Source: JAKSSE01 sp045597645 (GTDB lineage: Bacteria > Bacillota > Clostridia > Lachnospirales > Lachnospiraceae). Taken from it: a stretch of 33,090 nucleotides of DNA. The position numbers were made by a program, and so were the translations under genes. Below, in pieces: positions 7,410 through 15,454 of the stretch. Location: positions 1 to 33,090 of the forward strand of contig JAZLKM010000037.1 of the NCBI GenBank assembly GCA_045597645.1, written 5' to 3'. Positions within the stretch are counted from its first letter, which is position 1, and every line of letters begins with the position of its first letter. A model generated the notes under the pieces. The model ran no database searches. It worked only from the letters and a program-made list of their open reading frames with translations, and was not told the origin of the DNA.

Positions 7410-7817
7410 ATGGCTAAGGAGTCAAGATCCAGAGTAAAGCGTGAAAGAAACGCAGTAGTAGATATTCGCCCAAGTGCTAAGGTATCTTACGCAAGAGTAT
7501 CAGTACAGAAGGCATGCTACATATTGGATGCTATCCGCGGCAAAGATGTTGAGACTGCTCTCGGTATCCTTACTTACAATCCGCGTTATGCATCATCTGT
7601 AATTGCAAAGGTACTTCAGTCAGCTATTGCAAATGCAGAGAACAATTATCCAAACACCCATACCGACAAGACTTATCGTCGCGAGAACCCTTATATTGCA
7701 GAGTGCTACGCAAATAAGGGACCTACAATGAAGCGTGTACAGCCTAGAGCACAGGGCAGAGCTTATCGTATTGAGAAGCTTATGAGTCACATCACCATTA
7801 TTTTGGACGAGAGATAA
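7410..7817 (+). CDS. rplV: Ribosomal protein L22 with N-terminal extension
   Basis: L22 contacts all domains of 23S rRNA, and its hairpin forms part of the exit tunnel. The conserved C-terminal part is clear (ANKGPTMKRVQPRAQGRAYR). The protein has 135 residues against about 110-115 in most bacteria; the extra part is a basic segment of roughly 20-25 residues at the N-terminus (MAKESRSRVKRERNAVV) before the usual start of homology. The ribosome-binding site AAAGGAG precedes ATG 7410, which supports translation of the extension. Confidence 0.96.
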   Translation: MAKESRSRVKRERNAVVDIRPSAKVSYARVSVQKACYILDAIRGKDVETALGILTYNPRYASSVIAKVLQSAIANAENNYPNTHTDKTYRRENPYIAECYANKGPTMKRVQPRAQGRAYRIEKLMSHITIILDER

Positions 7818-7827
7818 GGAGGAAAGC

Positions 7828-8487
7828 ATGGGACAGAAAGTTAATCCTCATGGCTTAAGAGTCGGTGTTATTAAAGGTTGGGACTCAATGTGGTATGCAG
7901 ATGACAAGTCATTTGCTGACAACCTTATTGAGGATCACAACATCCGTGAGTACCTGAAGAAGAAGCTTTATGCTGCAGGTATCGCAAAAGTTGAAATCGA
8001 GCGTACTTCAGACCGTGTAAAGGTTATCGTATATACCGCTAAGCCGGGTATCGTAATCGGAAAGGGCGGAGCTGAGATCGACAAGATCAAGGCTGAGGTT
8101 CAGAAGCTTACTACAAAGAAGCTTTCACTCGATGTTAAAGAAATTAAGCGTCCAGATCGCGATGCACAGCTTGTTGCTGAGAACATCGCTGGACAGCTCG
8201 AGAATCGTGTAGGATTCCGTCGTGCGATGAAGTCTTGCATGGGCCGTACCATGAAGAGCGGTGCTCTTGGTATCAAGGCTAGCGTATCAGGTCGTCTTGG
8301 TGGTGCTGATATGGCACGTAAGGAGACCTACTCAGAGGGTACCATCCCGCTTCAGACCCTTCGTGCAGATATCGATTACGGTTTTGCAGAGGCAGACACC
8401 ACCTACGGAAAGATTGGTGTTAAGGTTTGGATCTACAAGGGAGAGGTTCTTCCGACCAAAAACAATAAGGAAGGGAGCGATAAGTAA
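7828..8487 (+). CDS. rpsC: Ribosomal protein S3
   Basis: S3 is a 30S head protein at the mRNA entry channel. It opens with MGQKVNPHGLRVGVIKGWDS and has a type II KH domain whose IGKGG loop lies at residues 77-81. The C-terminal domain contains RADIDYGFAEADTTYGKIGVKVWIYKGE, of which only part is quoted here for reference: YGKIGVKVWIYKGE. Length 219 is normal. AAGGAGG precedes the start, and rplP follows after two bases. Confidence 0.97.
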   Translation: MGQKVNPHGLRVGVIKGWDSMWYADDKSFADNLIEDHNIREYLKKKLYAAGIAKVEIERTSDRVKVIVYTAKPGIVIGKGGAEIDKIKAEVQKLTTKKLSLDVKEIKRPDRDAQLVAENIAGQLENRVGFRRAMKSCMGRTMKSGALGIKASVSGRLGGADMARKETYSEGTIPLQTLRADIDYGFAEADTTYGKIGVKVWIYKGEVLPTKNNKEGSDK

Positions 8488-8489
8488 TT

Positions 8490-8918
8490 ATGTTAATGCC
8501 AAAGAGAGTAAAACGTCGTAAGCAGTTCCGCGGCACCATGAGAGGCAAGGCCCTCCGCGGTAACACCATCACCTATGGTGAGTTTGGTATTGTCGCTACC
8601 GAGCCATGCTGGTTAAAGTCAAACCAGATTGAGGCAGCCCGTATTGCAATGACCCGTCACGTAAAGCGTGGTGGTAAAGTTTGGATCAAGGTTTTCCCGG
8701 ATAAGCCAGTAACAGCTAAGCCGGCTGAAACCCGAATGGGTTCAGGAAAGGGTACTCTTGAGTACTGGGTAGCTGTAGTTAAGCCGGGTAGAGTACTTTT
8801 CGAAATTGCAGGCGTACCGGAAGAGACAGCAAGAGAGGCACTTCGTCTTGCAACTCATAAGCTTCCTTGCAAGTGCAAGATCGTTTCCAAGGCAGACCTG
8901 GAAGGCGGTGACAAGTAA
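8490..8918 (+). CDS. rplP: Ribosomal protein L16
   Basis: L16 contacts the elbow of A- and P-site tRNA in the 50S subunit. The 142-residue sequence begins MLMPKRVKRRKQFRG and has the family motifs RGNTITYGEFGI, AARIAMTRHVKRGGK and TRMGSGKG near residue 82, the loop next to the peptidyl transferase centre. I keep ATG 8490 rather than the second ATG at 8496 because L16 proteins commonly begin MLxPKR and AAGGGAGCG lies about ten bases upstream. Its stop overlaps the start of rpmC by one base. Confidence 0.96.
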   Translation: MLMPKRVKRRKQFRGTMRGKALRGNTITYGEFGIVATEPCWLKSNQIEAARIAMTRHVKRGGKVWIKVFPDKPVTAKPAETRMGSGKGTLEYWVAVVKPGRVLFEIAGVPEETAREALRLATHKLPCKCKIVSKADLEGGDK

Positions 8919-9121
8919 TGAAGACACAGGATTATATCAAGGATTTACAGAGTCAGTCAGTAGAAGAACTTCAGGCTGCACTTACAGAAGCAAAGAAGGA
9001 ACTTTTCAATCTGAGATTCCAGAATGCAACCAATCAGCTTGACAACACCGGTCGCATTAAGGAAGTTCGCAGAAACATCGCTCGTATTGAGACGGTGATT
9101 ACTCAGAACAAGAACAAGTAG
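8918..9121 (+). CDS. rpmC: Ribosomal protein L29
   Basis: L29 is a small two-helix protein next to L23 at the tunnel exit. The 67 residues show the family pattern: LQSQSVEELQAALTEAKKEL, then LFNLRFQNATNQLDNTGRIK and RRNIARIETVI. It begins on the last base of the rplP stop codon, so reinitiation by the same ribosomes is likely. Confidence 0.96.
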   Translation: MKTQDYIKDLQSQSVEELQAALTEAKKELFNLRFQNATNQLDNTGRIKEVRRNIARIETVITQNKNK

Positions 9122-9144
9122 TCAGGTTGAAGGAGGAAATTACC

Positions 9145-9402
9145 GTGGAAGAAAGAAATCTTAGAAAAACACGCGTGGGCATCGTTGTCAGCGACAAGAT
9201 GGATAAGACCATCGTTGTAGCAGTTCGCGATAACGTAAAGCACCCGCTGTACAACAAGATCGTTAAGAAGACCTACAAGCTTAAGGCCCATGACGAGCAG
9301 AACGATGCTCATATCGGTGATACCGTAAAAGTTATGGAGACCCGTCCTCTTTCAAAGGATAAGAGATGGAGACTTGTAGAAGTTATGGAAAGAGCTAAGT
9401 AA
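9145..9402 (+). CDS. rpsQ: Ribosomal protein S17 (GTG start)
   Basis: S17 is a primary 16S rRNA-binding protein with an OB fold. I start it at GTG 9145, giving 85 residues beginning MEERNLRKTRVGIVVSDKMD, because AAGGAGG at 9130-9136 is spaced 8 bases from it. A TTG at 9127 would add six residues but lies upstream of that ribosome-binding site. The core motifs DKTIVVAVRDNVKHPLYNKI and the closing strand KDKRWRLVEVMERAK are typical. Confidence 0.96.
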   Translation: MEERNLRKTRVGIVVSDKMDKTIVVAVRDNVKHPLYNKIVKKTYKLKAHDEQNDAHIGDTVKVMETRPLSKDKRWRLVEVMERAK

Positions 9403-9414
9403 GGGAGGCAGAGC

Positions 9415-9783
9415 ATGGTACAACAGGAAACCAGATTAAAGGTTGCTGACAATACCGGAGCAAAGGAAATCCTCTGCATCCGTGTTATGGGCGGCTCAAC
9501 CAGAAGATATGCAAATATCGGTGACGTCATCGTTGCTACCGTTAAGGACGCAACACCCGGTGGCGTGGTAAAGAAAGGTGATGTAGTTAAGGCCGTTGTA
9601 GTACGTAGCGTAAAAGGCGCTCGTCGTAAGGATGGCTCATACATCAAGTTTGACGAAAATGCAGCTGTCATCATCAGAGAAGACAAGACCCCTCGTGGTA
9701 CCCGTATCTTTGGACCGGTGGCAAGAGAGCTCCGCGAGAAGCAGTTTATGAAGATTGTTTCTCTGGCTCCGGAAGTGTTGTAG
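9415..9783 (+). CDS. rplN: Ribosomal protein L14
   Basis: L14 lies at the subunit interface and contacts the 16S rRNA bridge. It has the universal 122-residue length and the strongly conserved segments MVQQETRLKVADNTGAKEIL, GDVIVATVKDATPGG and GTRIFGPVARELREK followed by FMKIVSLAPEVL. It is first of the L14-L24-L5-S14-S8 block and is followed by rplX after 9 bases. Confidence 0.98.
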   Translation: MVQQETRLKVADNTGAKEILCIRVMGGSTRRYANIGDVIVATVKDATPGGVVKKGDVVKAVVVRSVKGARRKDGSYIKFDENAAVIIREDKTPRGTRIFGPVARELREKQFMKIVSLAPEVL

Positions 9784-9792
9784 GAGGCGCGT

Positions 9793-10104
9793 ATGTCAAG
9801 TTTAAAGATTAAGAAGGATGACATGGTTACTGTCATCGCAGGCAAGGATAAAGGCCGTGAAGGCAAGGTTATCTCTGTAGACGTAAAGAACCATCGCGTG
9901 CTCGTTGAGGGTATCAACATGGTAACAAAGCATACCAAGCCCAGCATGGCAAATCAGCAGGGCGGAATTGTTCAGCAGGAAGCTCCTATCGACATTTCCA
10001 ACGTAATGCTGCTTCATAAGGGTCAGGCAACCAGAGTCGGTTTCAAAATGGACGGAGACAAGAAAGTTCGTTTTGCTAAGAAGACCGGCGAGGTTATTGA
10101 CTAA
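9793..10104 (+). CDS. rplX: Ribosomal protein L24
   Basis: L24 starts 50S assembly by binding domain I of 23S rRNA. The N-terminal KOW motif is clear (VTVIAGKDKGREGKVISVD, residues about 12-30), followed by VEGINMVTKHTKPS and the GGIVQQEAPIDISNVML segment. Length 103 is normal. AGGAGG at 9782-9787, directly after the rplN stop, serves as the ribosome-binding site. Confidence 0.97.
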   Translation: MSSLKIKKDDMVTVIAGKDKGREGKVISVDVKNHRVLVEGINMVTKHTKPSMANQQGGIVQQEAPIDISNVMLLHKGQATRVGFKMDGDKKVRFAKKTGEVID

Positions 10105-10125
10105 TAGCGGAAGGAGGAAATTTCG

Positions 10126-10665
10126 GTGAGTAGACTTAAAGAACAGTACCAGAACGAGATCGTACCCGCTATGATCAAAAAGTTCGGTTACAAGAATATT
10201 ATGGAAGTTCCGAAGCTCGACAAGATTGTTGTCAACATGGGCGTAGGAGAGGCAAAGGAAAACGCTAAGCTTCTCGAGTCTGCAGTAAAGGACCTTGAGA
10301 CCATCACCGGTCAGAAGGTTGTTACTACCAAGGCTAAGAATTCAGTTGCAAACTTCAAGATTCGTGAAGGCATGCCAATTGGATGCAAGACCACTCTTCG
10401 TGGCGAGAAGATGTACGAGTTCGCTGATCGTCTGATCAACCTCGCACTTCCCCGAGTTCGTGACTTCCGTGGTGTTAACCCGGATGCTTTCGATGGAAGA
10501 GGAAATTACTCTCTTGGAGTAAAGGAACAGCTCATCTTCCCGGAGATCGAGTACGATAAGGTAGACAAGGTCCGTGGTATGGACGTTATCTTCGTTACAA
10601 CAGCAAAGACTGATGAGGAGGCTCGTGAGCTCCTTCGTCTGTTCAATATGCCGTTTGCTAAGTAA
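10126..10665 (+). CDS. rplE: Ribosomal protein L5 (GTG start)
   Basis: L5 is part of the 5S rRNA complex and contacts P-site tRNA. The protein begins at GTG 10126, preceded by AAGGAGG at 10110-10116. It shows the family motifs KLDKIVVNMGVGEA, VTTKAKNSVANFKIREGMPI, LPRVRDFRGVNPDAFDGRGN and DVIFVTTAKTDEEARELL. The length of 179 residues is standard. Confidence 0.98.
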   Translation: MSRLKEQYQNEIVPAMIKKFGYKNIMEVPKLDKIVVNMGVGEAKENAKLLESAVKDLETITGQKVVTTKAKNSVANFKIREGMPIGCKTTLRGEKMYEFADRLINLALPRVRDFRGVNPDAFDGRGNYSLGVKEQLIFPEIEYDKVDKVRGMDVIFVTTAKTDEEARELLRLFNMPFAK

Positions 10666-10678
10666 TCAGGAGGAAATC

Positions 10679-10864
10679 ATGGCAAAAACATCTATGAAAA
10701 TAAAGCAGCAGCGCAAGCCTAAGTTCTCTACAAGAGCTTACACCCGTTGCAGGGTCTGCGGACGTCCTCATTCAGTGCTTCGCAAGTACGGTATCTGCCG
10801 TGTATGCTTCCGTGAGATGGCATACAAGGGTGAGATTCCGGGCGTAAAAAAAGCAAGCTGGTAA
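10679..10864 (+). CDS. rpsN: Ribosomal protein S14, zinc-binding type
   Basis: This 61-residue S14 is the short zinc form: CxxC around residues 24-27 (CRVCGRP) and a second CxxC (CRVCFRE) twelve residues later. S14 sits in the 30S head. I start it at ATG 10679, nine bases after the AGGAGG within ATCAGGAGGAAATC; the longer frame running upstream is an overlap with rplE in another phase. The ending GVKKASW is typical. No second, zinc-free S14 lies in the window. Confidence 0.97.
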   Translation: MAKTSMKIKQQRKPKFSTRAYTRCRVCGRPHSVLRKYGICRVCFREMAYKGEIPGVKKASW

Positions 10865-10907
10865 TCAGGAAACCCCGTAGATTAAATAATTCAGGAGGAA
10901 ATATATC

Positions 10908-11309
10908 ATGAACATGAGCGATCCTATTGCTGATATGCTTACAAGAATTCGTAATGCAAATACAGCAAAACATGATACTGTTGATATTCCTGCATCTAAG
11001 ATGAAGCTCGCCATTGCTGATATCTTAGTTGATGAAGGATATATCGCAAAATACGATCTCGTAGAGGAAGGCGTATACAAGACCATGCATGTAACCATGA
11101 AGTATGGTGCAGGTAAGGATGAGCGTATCATCACTGGTCTTAAGCGTATTTCTAAGCCAGGTCTTCGTATCTACTGCGGTAGCGACGAGATCCCGAGCGT
11201 ACTCGGCGGACTTGGTATAGCAATATTGTCAACAAATCAGGGAATTATCACCGACAAGCAGGCTCGTAAGCTTCACGTAGGTGGCGAAGTTCTCGCATTT
11301 GTATGGTAA
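10908..11309 (+). CDS. rpsH: Ribosomal protein S8
   Basis: S8 binds the central domain of 16S rRNA and, in E. coli, represses the spc operon. The 133-residue sequence begins MNMSDPIADMLTRIRNA; family proteins usually begin at the third residue (MSDPIADML or MTDPIADML). AGGAGG at 10892-10897 favours ATG 10908 over ATG 10914. The C-terminal signature LGIAILSTNQGIITDKQARK and the end GGEVLAFVW are present. Confidence 0.97.
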   Translation: MNMSDPIADMLTRIRNANTAKHDTVDIPASKMKLAIADILVDEGYIAKYDLVEEGVYKTMHVTMKYGAGKDERIITGLKRISKPGLRIYCGSDEIPSVLGGLGIAILSTNQGIITDKQARKLHVGGEVLAFVW

Positions 11310-11329
11310 AAGATTAAGGAGGTACGGGC

Positions 11330-11869
11330 ATGTCACGTATAGGAAGAATGCCAATCGCGATTCCTGCAGGCGTAACTGTAGACATCGCAGAAAATAATCT
11401 GGTGACGGTTAAGGGTCCTAAGGGCGAGCTCTCAAGAGCACTTGCACCAGAGATGGAAATCAAGAATGAGGGTGCAGTAATTACTGTTAGCCGTCCAAAT
11501 GACTTGAAGAAAATGAAGTCTCTGCACGGACTTACCAGAACACTTCTTAACAACATGATCGTTGGTGTAACTGAGGGTTATACCAAGGAGCTTGAAGTAA
11601 ACGGTGTTGGTTATCGTGCATCTAAGTCAGGTAAGGTGCTTACACTTAACCTCGGCTATTCACATCCGGTTGAGATGACTGATCCGGAAGGCCTTGAGGC
11701 TACTGTTGATGGTAACAAGATTATCGTTAAGGGTATCGACAAGGAGCGTGTAGGTCAGTATGCAGCTCAGATTCGCGACAAGAGAGGACCGGAGCCATAC
11801 AAGGGCAAAGGTAACAAGTATGTTGACGAGACTATCCGCCGCAAGGTTGGTAAGACCGGTAAGAAATAA
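11330..11869 (+). CDS. rplF: Ribosomal protein L6
   Basis: L6 lies near the GTPase-associated region of the 50S subunit. It has the two repeated domains expected: the first opens MSRIGRMPIAIPAGVTVDI and contains VKGPKGELSR, and the second contains VGQYAAQIRDKRGPEPYKGK followed by GNKYVDETIRRKVGKTGKK, the family's C-terminal signature. Length 179 is standard. The ribosome-binding site AAGGAGG precedes the ATG. Confidence 0.98.
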   Translation: MSRIGRMPIAIPAGVTVDIAENNLVTVKGPKGELSRALAPEMEIKNEGAVITVSRPNDLKKMKSLHGLTRTLLNNMIVGVTEGYTKELEVNGVGYRASKSGKVLTLNLGYSHPVEMTDPEGLEATVDGNKIIVKGIDKERVGQYAAQIRDKRGPEPYKGKGNKYVDETIRRKVGKTGKK

Positions 11870-11887
11870 GGAAAGGGTGAGTAAGAC

Positions 11888-12256
11888 ATGGTAACAAAGA
11901 AATCTAGATCAGAAATTCGTGCCAAGAAGCACAGAAGACTGCGCAATAACCTGTCAGGTACCGCTGAAAGCCCACGTTTGGCTGTGTTCAGAAGCAACAT
12001 GCATATGTATGCACAGATTATTGACGATACAGAAGGCAAGACCCTCGTTTCTGCAAGCACTCTTGATAAGGAGCTTAAGGCAGATCTCGAGAAGACTAAC
12101 AACGTTGATGCTGCTGCAGCAGTCGGCACACTTATTGCCAAGAGAGCACTTGAGAAGGGTATCACCACAGTAGTATTTGACCGTGGAGGATTCGTTTACA
12201 AGGGCAAAATTCAGGCACTGGCAGATGCTGCCAGAGAAGCCGGCTTAGACTTTTAG
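11888..12256 (+). CDS. rplR: Ribosomal protein L18
   Basis: L18 binds 5S rRNA together with L5. The 122 residues begin MVTKKSRSEIRAKKHRRLRN, followed by SGTAESPRLAVFRSNMHMYAQ. The C-terminal block has VFDRGGFVYKGKIQALADAA and ends EAGLDF as usual. The upstream ribosome-binding site is AAGGAAAGGGTGAG, weaker than most in this operon. rpsE follows after 11 bases. Confidence 0.97.
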   Translation: MVTKKSRSEIRAKKHRRLRNNLSGTAESPRLAVFRSNMHMYAQIIDDTEGKTLVSASTLDKELKADLEKTNNVDAAAAVGTLIAKRALEKGITTVVFDRGGFVYKGKIQALADAAREAGLDF

Positions 12257-12267
12257 GAGGAAGAAGC

Positions 12268-12777
12268 ATGAGACGTGAGATTATTGATGCCAGCCAGCTT
12301 GAGCTTAACGAGAAGCTCGTTACCATCAAGCGTGTAACAAAGGTAGTAAAGGGTGGTCGCCACATGCGTTTCTCTGCTCTCGTCGTAGTAGGCGATGGCA
12401 ACGGTCACGTAGGCGTAGGCCTTGGCAAAGCACTTGAGATTCCGGAAGCTATCAGAAAAGCTAAGGAAGACGCAAGCAAGAAGCTCATCACTGTAAAGCT
12501 TGATGAGAATAAGAGTATCAGCCATGACATTAGTGGCAAGCACACCGGAGCTTCAGTTCTTCTGAAGAAGTCTCCAAAGGGTACCGGTATCATCGCAGGT
12601 GGTCCTGCGCGTGCGGTATGTGAGCTTGCAGGTATTGAGAACATTCGTACCAAGTCACTTGGCTCAAACAACAAGCAGAACGTTGTTCTTGCTACTATCG
12701 ATGCACTTTCACAGCTTAAGAGCCCTGAAGAGGTAGCTCAGGCACGTGGTAAGTCTGTAGACGAGATATTCGGTTAA
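12268..12777 (+). CDS. rpsE: Ribosomal protein S5
   Basis: S5 takes part in decoding accuracy and mRNA unwinding on the 30S subunit. The N-terminal dsRNA-binding-like S5 domain is evident (RVTKVVKGGRHMRFSALVVV, then GNGHVGVGLGKA), followed by the C-terminal fold with GTGIIAGGPARAVCELAGI and TKSLGSNNKQNVVLATIDAL. Length 169 is normal. The ribosome-binding site GGAGGAAG stands at 12256-12263, starting on the last base of the rplR stop. Confidence 0.98.
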   Translation: MRREIIDASQLELNEKLVTIKRVTKVVKGGRHMRFSALVVVGDGNGHVGVGLGKALEIPEAIRKAKEDASKKLITVKLDENKSISHDISGKHTGASVLLKKSPKGTGIIAGGPARAVCELAGIENIRTKSLGSNNKQNVVLATIDALSQLKSPEEVAQARGKSVDEIFG

Positions 12778-12791
12778 TAGGAGGCAGAAAA

Positions 12792-12965
12792 ATGTTAAAG
12801 ATTACACTTATTAAGTCCACTATTGGCCAGGTTCCGAAGACTCGTGCGACCATCGAGGCTATGGGCCTTCGCAAGATCGGTCAGAGCATTGAGCGTGAGG
12901 ACAATAAGGCAATCCGCGGACAGATCCAGAAAGTTCGCCACTTAGTTAAAGTAGAAGAAGTTTAG
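12792..12965 (+). CDS. rpmD: Ribosomal protein L30
   Basis: This short gene encodes 57 residues starting MLKITLIKSTIGQVPKTRAT, with GLRKIGQSIE and a C-terminal VRHLVKVEEV, the standard bacterial L30 pattern. AGGAGG at 12779-12784, running on from the rpsE stop region, is its ribosome-binding site. The position between rpsE and rplO is the canonical spc-operon place for rpmD. Confidence 0.96.
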   Translation: MLKITLIKSTIGQVPKTRATIEAMGLRKIGQSIEREDNKAIRGQIQKVRHLVKVEEV

Positions 12966-12976
12966 GAGGTGTAGGT

Positions 12977-13417
12977 ATGGATCTTTCCAATTTACAGCCT
13001 GCAGAGGGCTCTAGACAGAGCAATGAATTCCGTCGTGGCCGTGGACATGGTTCAGGCAACGGCAAGACCGCTGGTAAGGGACACAAGGGCCAGAAGGCTC
13101 GTTCTGGTGCTCCTAGACCGGGATTCGAAGGTGGACAGATGCCATTGTATCGTCGCCTTCCTAAGAGAGGTTTCAAGAACCGCAACACCAAAGAAATCGT
13201 TGCTATCAATGTAGCAGCACTTGACAAGTTCGAGGACGGTGCAACCGTTACCATCGAGGCTCTTGTAGAGTCTGGTATTGTTAAGAAGGTATGCGATGGT
13301 GTTAAGATCCTTGGCAACGGTGATATCACCAAGAAGCTTACCGTTCAGGCAAATGCCTTCAGCGAGTCAGCAAAAGCAAAGATTGAAGCTGCAGGTGGAA
13401 AAGCAGAGGTGATCTAA
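12977..13417 (+). CDS. rplO: Ribosomal protein L15
   Basis: L15 is a late-assembly 50S protein with an extended glycine-rich N-terminal tail, visible here as GRGHGSGNGKTAGKGHKGQK followed by PGFEGGQMPLYRRLPKRGFK. The C-terminal globular part has VKILGNGDITKKLTVQANAF. Length 146 is normal. The stop of rpmD is part of the ribosome-binding site TAGGAGGT, and the rplO stop overlaps the secY start by one base, so the three genes are tightly coupled. Confidence 0.97.
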   Translation: MDLSNLQPAEGSRQSNEFRRGRGHGSGNGKTAGKGHKGQKARSGAPRPGFEGGQMPLYRRLPKRGFKNRNTKEIVAINVAALDKFEDGATVTIEALVESGIVKKVCDGVKILGNGDITKKLTVQANAFSESAKAKIEAAGGKAEVI

Positions 13418-14733
13418 TGTTTAAAGGCCTTATTAACGCTTTTAAAATCGAGGACATTCGTAAAAGACTTTTTTACACACTGTTAATGCTCGTAGTCATC
13501 CGTATCGGCAGTCAGCTGCCGGTACCGGGTGTTAACGGATCTCTTTTCAGTGAGTTTATGAAGAGCCTCGGCGAGTCAATGGACTTCTTCAACGCTGTAA
13601 CAGGTGGTTCATTTGAGGATTTGTCTATATTCGCACTTAACATTACTCCCTACATTACTTCTTCAATTATTATGCAGCTCCTTACCATAGCTATTCCGAA
13701 GCTTGAGGAGATGCACAAGGACGGAGAAGAGGGACGTAAGAAGATAGCGTCAATTACCAGATATCTTACTGTAGCACTTGCACTTATAGAGTCTACAGCA
13801 ATGACAATTGGCTTCTATCGTAGCGGCTACTTGACCGCTAAGAATCCGCTTACTGTAATCATGGTAATTATGGCACTTACAGCTGGTTCAGCAGTGCTTA
13901 TGTGGATTGGTGAGCAGATTACTGATAAGGGAATCGGAAACGGTATCTCTATCGTACTTACAATTAATATTCTATCACGCATCCCTAACGATCTGGGTAC
14001 CCTTTGGGATTTGTTCGCAAAAGGAAAGACATGGCCGCGTGCTACTCTTGCAGTATTGATTATCGCAGCTGTTATTATCCTGACAGTAGTACTTGTACTG
14101 CTTCTCTCAGATGGCGTACGTAAGATTCCGGTGCAGTATTCTCGTAAAATCCAGGGCCGTATGGCTGGTGGTACACAGAATTCGCACATCCCGATGCGTA
14201 TTAATACCAGTGGTGTTATTCCGGTTATTTTTGCACAGTCACTGCTTCAGACACCGGTTATTATCTGCTCACTTGCAGGTAAGTCTGGTGGAACAGGTTT
14301 CTGGGGTAAGGTGCTTGCAGCACTCAGCCAGTCACATTGGTGCAATCCAGATCTGCCATGGTATAACAATATCGGACTAGTTGTATATATCGCATTGATA
14401 ATTGCATTTGCTTACTTCTATACATCAATTACCTTCAATCCGCTTGAGATTGCTGATAATATGAAGAAGTCAGGCGGTATTATCCCAGGCATTCGTCAGG
14501 GAAAGCCAACAGCAGATTATCTGACATCTATACTTAATTACATCGTACTGATTGGTGCTATCGGTCTTGCAATCGTTAGTATCATTCCAATCTTCTTCAA
14601 CGGAATGTTTGGTGCATCAGTATCGTTCGGTGGTACCTCAATCATCATTATTGTTGGTGTAGTAATTGAGACCATTAAGCAGGTAGAGTCAAAGATGCGT
14701 GTACGTCACTACAAGGGATTCCTTGAGGACTAG
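13417..14733 (+). CDS. secY: Preprotein translocase subunit SecY
   Basis: SecY is the channel-forming membrane subunit of the Sec translocon. The 438-residue protein shows about ten hydrophobic helices. Family motifs include GSQLPVPGVN near residue 31, the helix ALNITPYITSSIIMQLLTIA, GNGISIVLTINILSRIP, and IPMRINTSGVIPVIFAQSLL. The cytoplasmic loop between helices 8 and 9 has NPLEIADNMKKSGGIIPGIR. It begins on the last base of the rplO stop codon, which couples translocon and ribosome synthesis. Confidence 0.98.
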   Translation: MFKGLINAFKIEDIRKRLFYTLLMLVVIRIGSQLPVPGVNGSLFSEFMKSLGESMDFFNAVTGGSFEDLSIFALNITPYITSSIIMQLLTIAIPKLEEMHKDGEEGRKKIASITRYLTVALALIESTAMTIGFYRSGYLTAKNPLTVIMVIMALTAGSAVLMWIGEQITDKGIGNGISIVLTINILSRIPNDLGTLWDLFAKGKTWPRATLAVLIIAAVIILTVVLVLLLSDGVRKIPVQYSRKIQGRMAGGTQNSHIPMRINTSGVIPVIFAQSLLQTPVIICSLAGKSGGTGFWGKVLAALSQSHWCNPDLPWYNNIGLVVYIALIIAFAYFYTSITFNPLEIADNMKKSGGIIPGIRQGKPTADYLTSILNYIVLIGAIGLAIVSIIPIFFNGMFGASVSFGGTSIIIIVGVVIETIKQVESKMRVRHYKGFLED

Positions 14734-14750
14734 ATTCTGACACTATTATC

Positions 14751-14783
14751 CTAAGGAGATGCGGCTTGCCGTGTCTCCTTTAG
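14751..14783 (+). promoter_or_regulatory. Hairpin between secY and adk
   Basis: CTAAGGAGA at 14751-14759 pairs with TCTCCTTTAG at 14774-14783 with one bulged base, and CGG 14762-14764 pairs with CCG 14769-14771 above it. There is no T-run after it, so it is not a typical terminator. It buries an AAGGAGA sequence and sits just upstream of the adk ribosome-binding site, which suggests an RNA processing or translation-level role (inference). Confidence 0.5.
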
Positions 14784-14804
14784 GTGCATTATGAGGAGAA
14801 AATA

Positions 14805-15449
14805 ATGAAGATAATTATGCTTGGAGCACCTGGTGCAGGAAAAGGCACACAGGCAAAGCAGATTGCTGCAAAGTACAGCATTCCGCACATCTCAACTGGC
14901 GACATTTTCAGAGCAAATATTAAGAATGGCACAGAACTTGGCAAGAAAGCTAAGGAGTATATGGATCAGGGAGCACTTGTTCCGGACAGCCTCACATGTG
15001 ATCTTGTAATGGATCGCATCAAAGAAAAGGACTGTGAGAACGGATTTGTACTTGATGGATTCCCACGTACTATCCCTCAGGCAGAAGCCCTTACCAATGC
15101 ACTTAATGCAATTGGTGAGAAAATGGACTTTGCAATCGACGTAGATGTACCAGACGAGAACATCGTAAATCGTATGTCAGGACGTAGAGCATGCCTTGGA
15201 TGCGGAGCTACATATCATATAGTTTCAATTCCTCCGAAAAAGGAAGGCATCTGCGATACCTGTGGCAAGGAGCTTGTACTTCGTGATGATGATAAGCCAG
15301 AGACAGTTCAGAAGAGACTGACCGTATATCATGAGCAGACTCAGCCACTTATCGACTACTACAAGAACGAAGGAATACTTCATTCTGTATGCGGAACTGT
15401 TCCGATGGAGGAAGTGTTCGCAAACATCGTATCAGTCCTTGAGGCATAA
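14805..15449 (+). CDS. adk: Adenylate kinase, zinc-containing lid
   Basis: Adenylate kinase interconverts ATP plus AMP with two ADP. I start at ATG 14805 (214 residues, MKIIMLGAPGAGKGTQ) behind GAGGAG at 14793-14798; an upstream GTG at 14784 is not needed. The P-loop is at residues 7-15 and FPRTIPQAE marks the AMP-binding part. The lid carries four cysteines at 130, 133, 150 and 153, so it is the zinc type found in Gram-positives. Its place after secY and before map is the normal one in Firmicutes. Confidence 0.97.
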   Translation: MKIIMLGAPGAGKGTQAKQIAAKYSIPHISTGDIFRANIKNGTELGKKAKEYMDQGALVPDSLTCDLVMDRIKEKDCENGFVLDGFPRTIPQAEALTNALNAIGEKMDFAIDVDVPDENIVNRMSGRRACLGCGATYHIVSIPPKKEGICDTCGKELVLRDDDKPETVQKRLTVYHEQTQPLIDYYKNEGILHSVCGTVPMEEVFANIVSVLEA

Positions 15450-15454
15450 ATAAG

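Noticed and set aside
9127..9144. TTG start for rpsQ six codons upstream
   Set aside because: The start codon lies upstream of the AAGGAGG site, which is correctly spaced for GTG 9145.
9309..9947. A 212-codon minus-strand frame across rpsQ, rplN and rplX
   Set aside because: It is antisense to three certain ribosomal genes and arises from their codon bias.
10574..10678. Longer S14 reading frame beginning inside rplE
   Set aside because: The extra residues overlap the end of rplE in another phase and precede the real ribosome-binding site.
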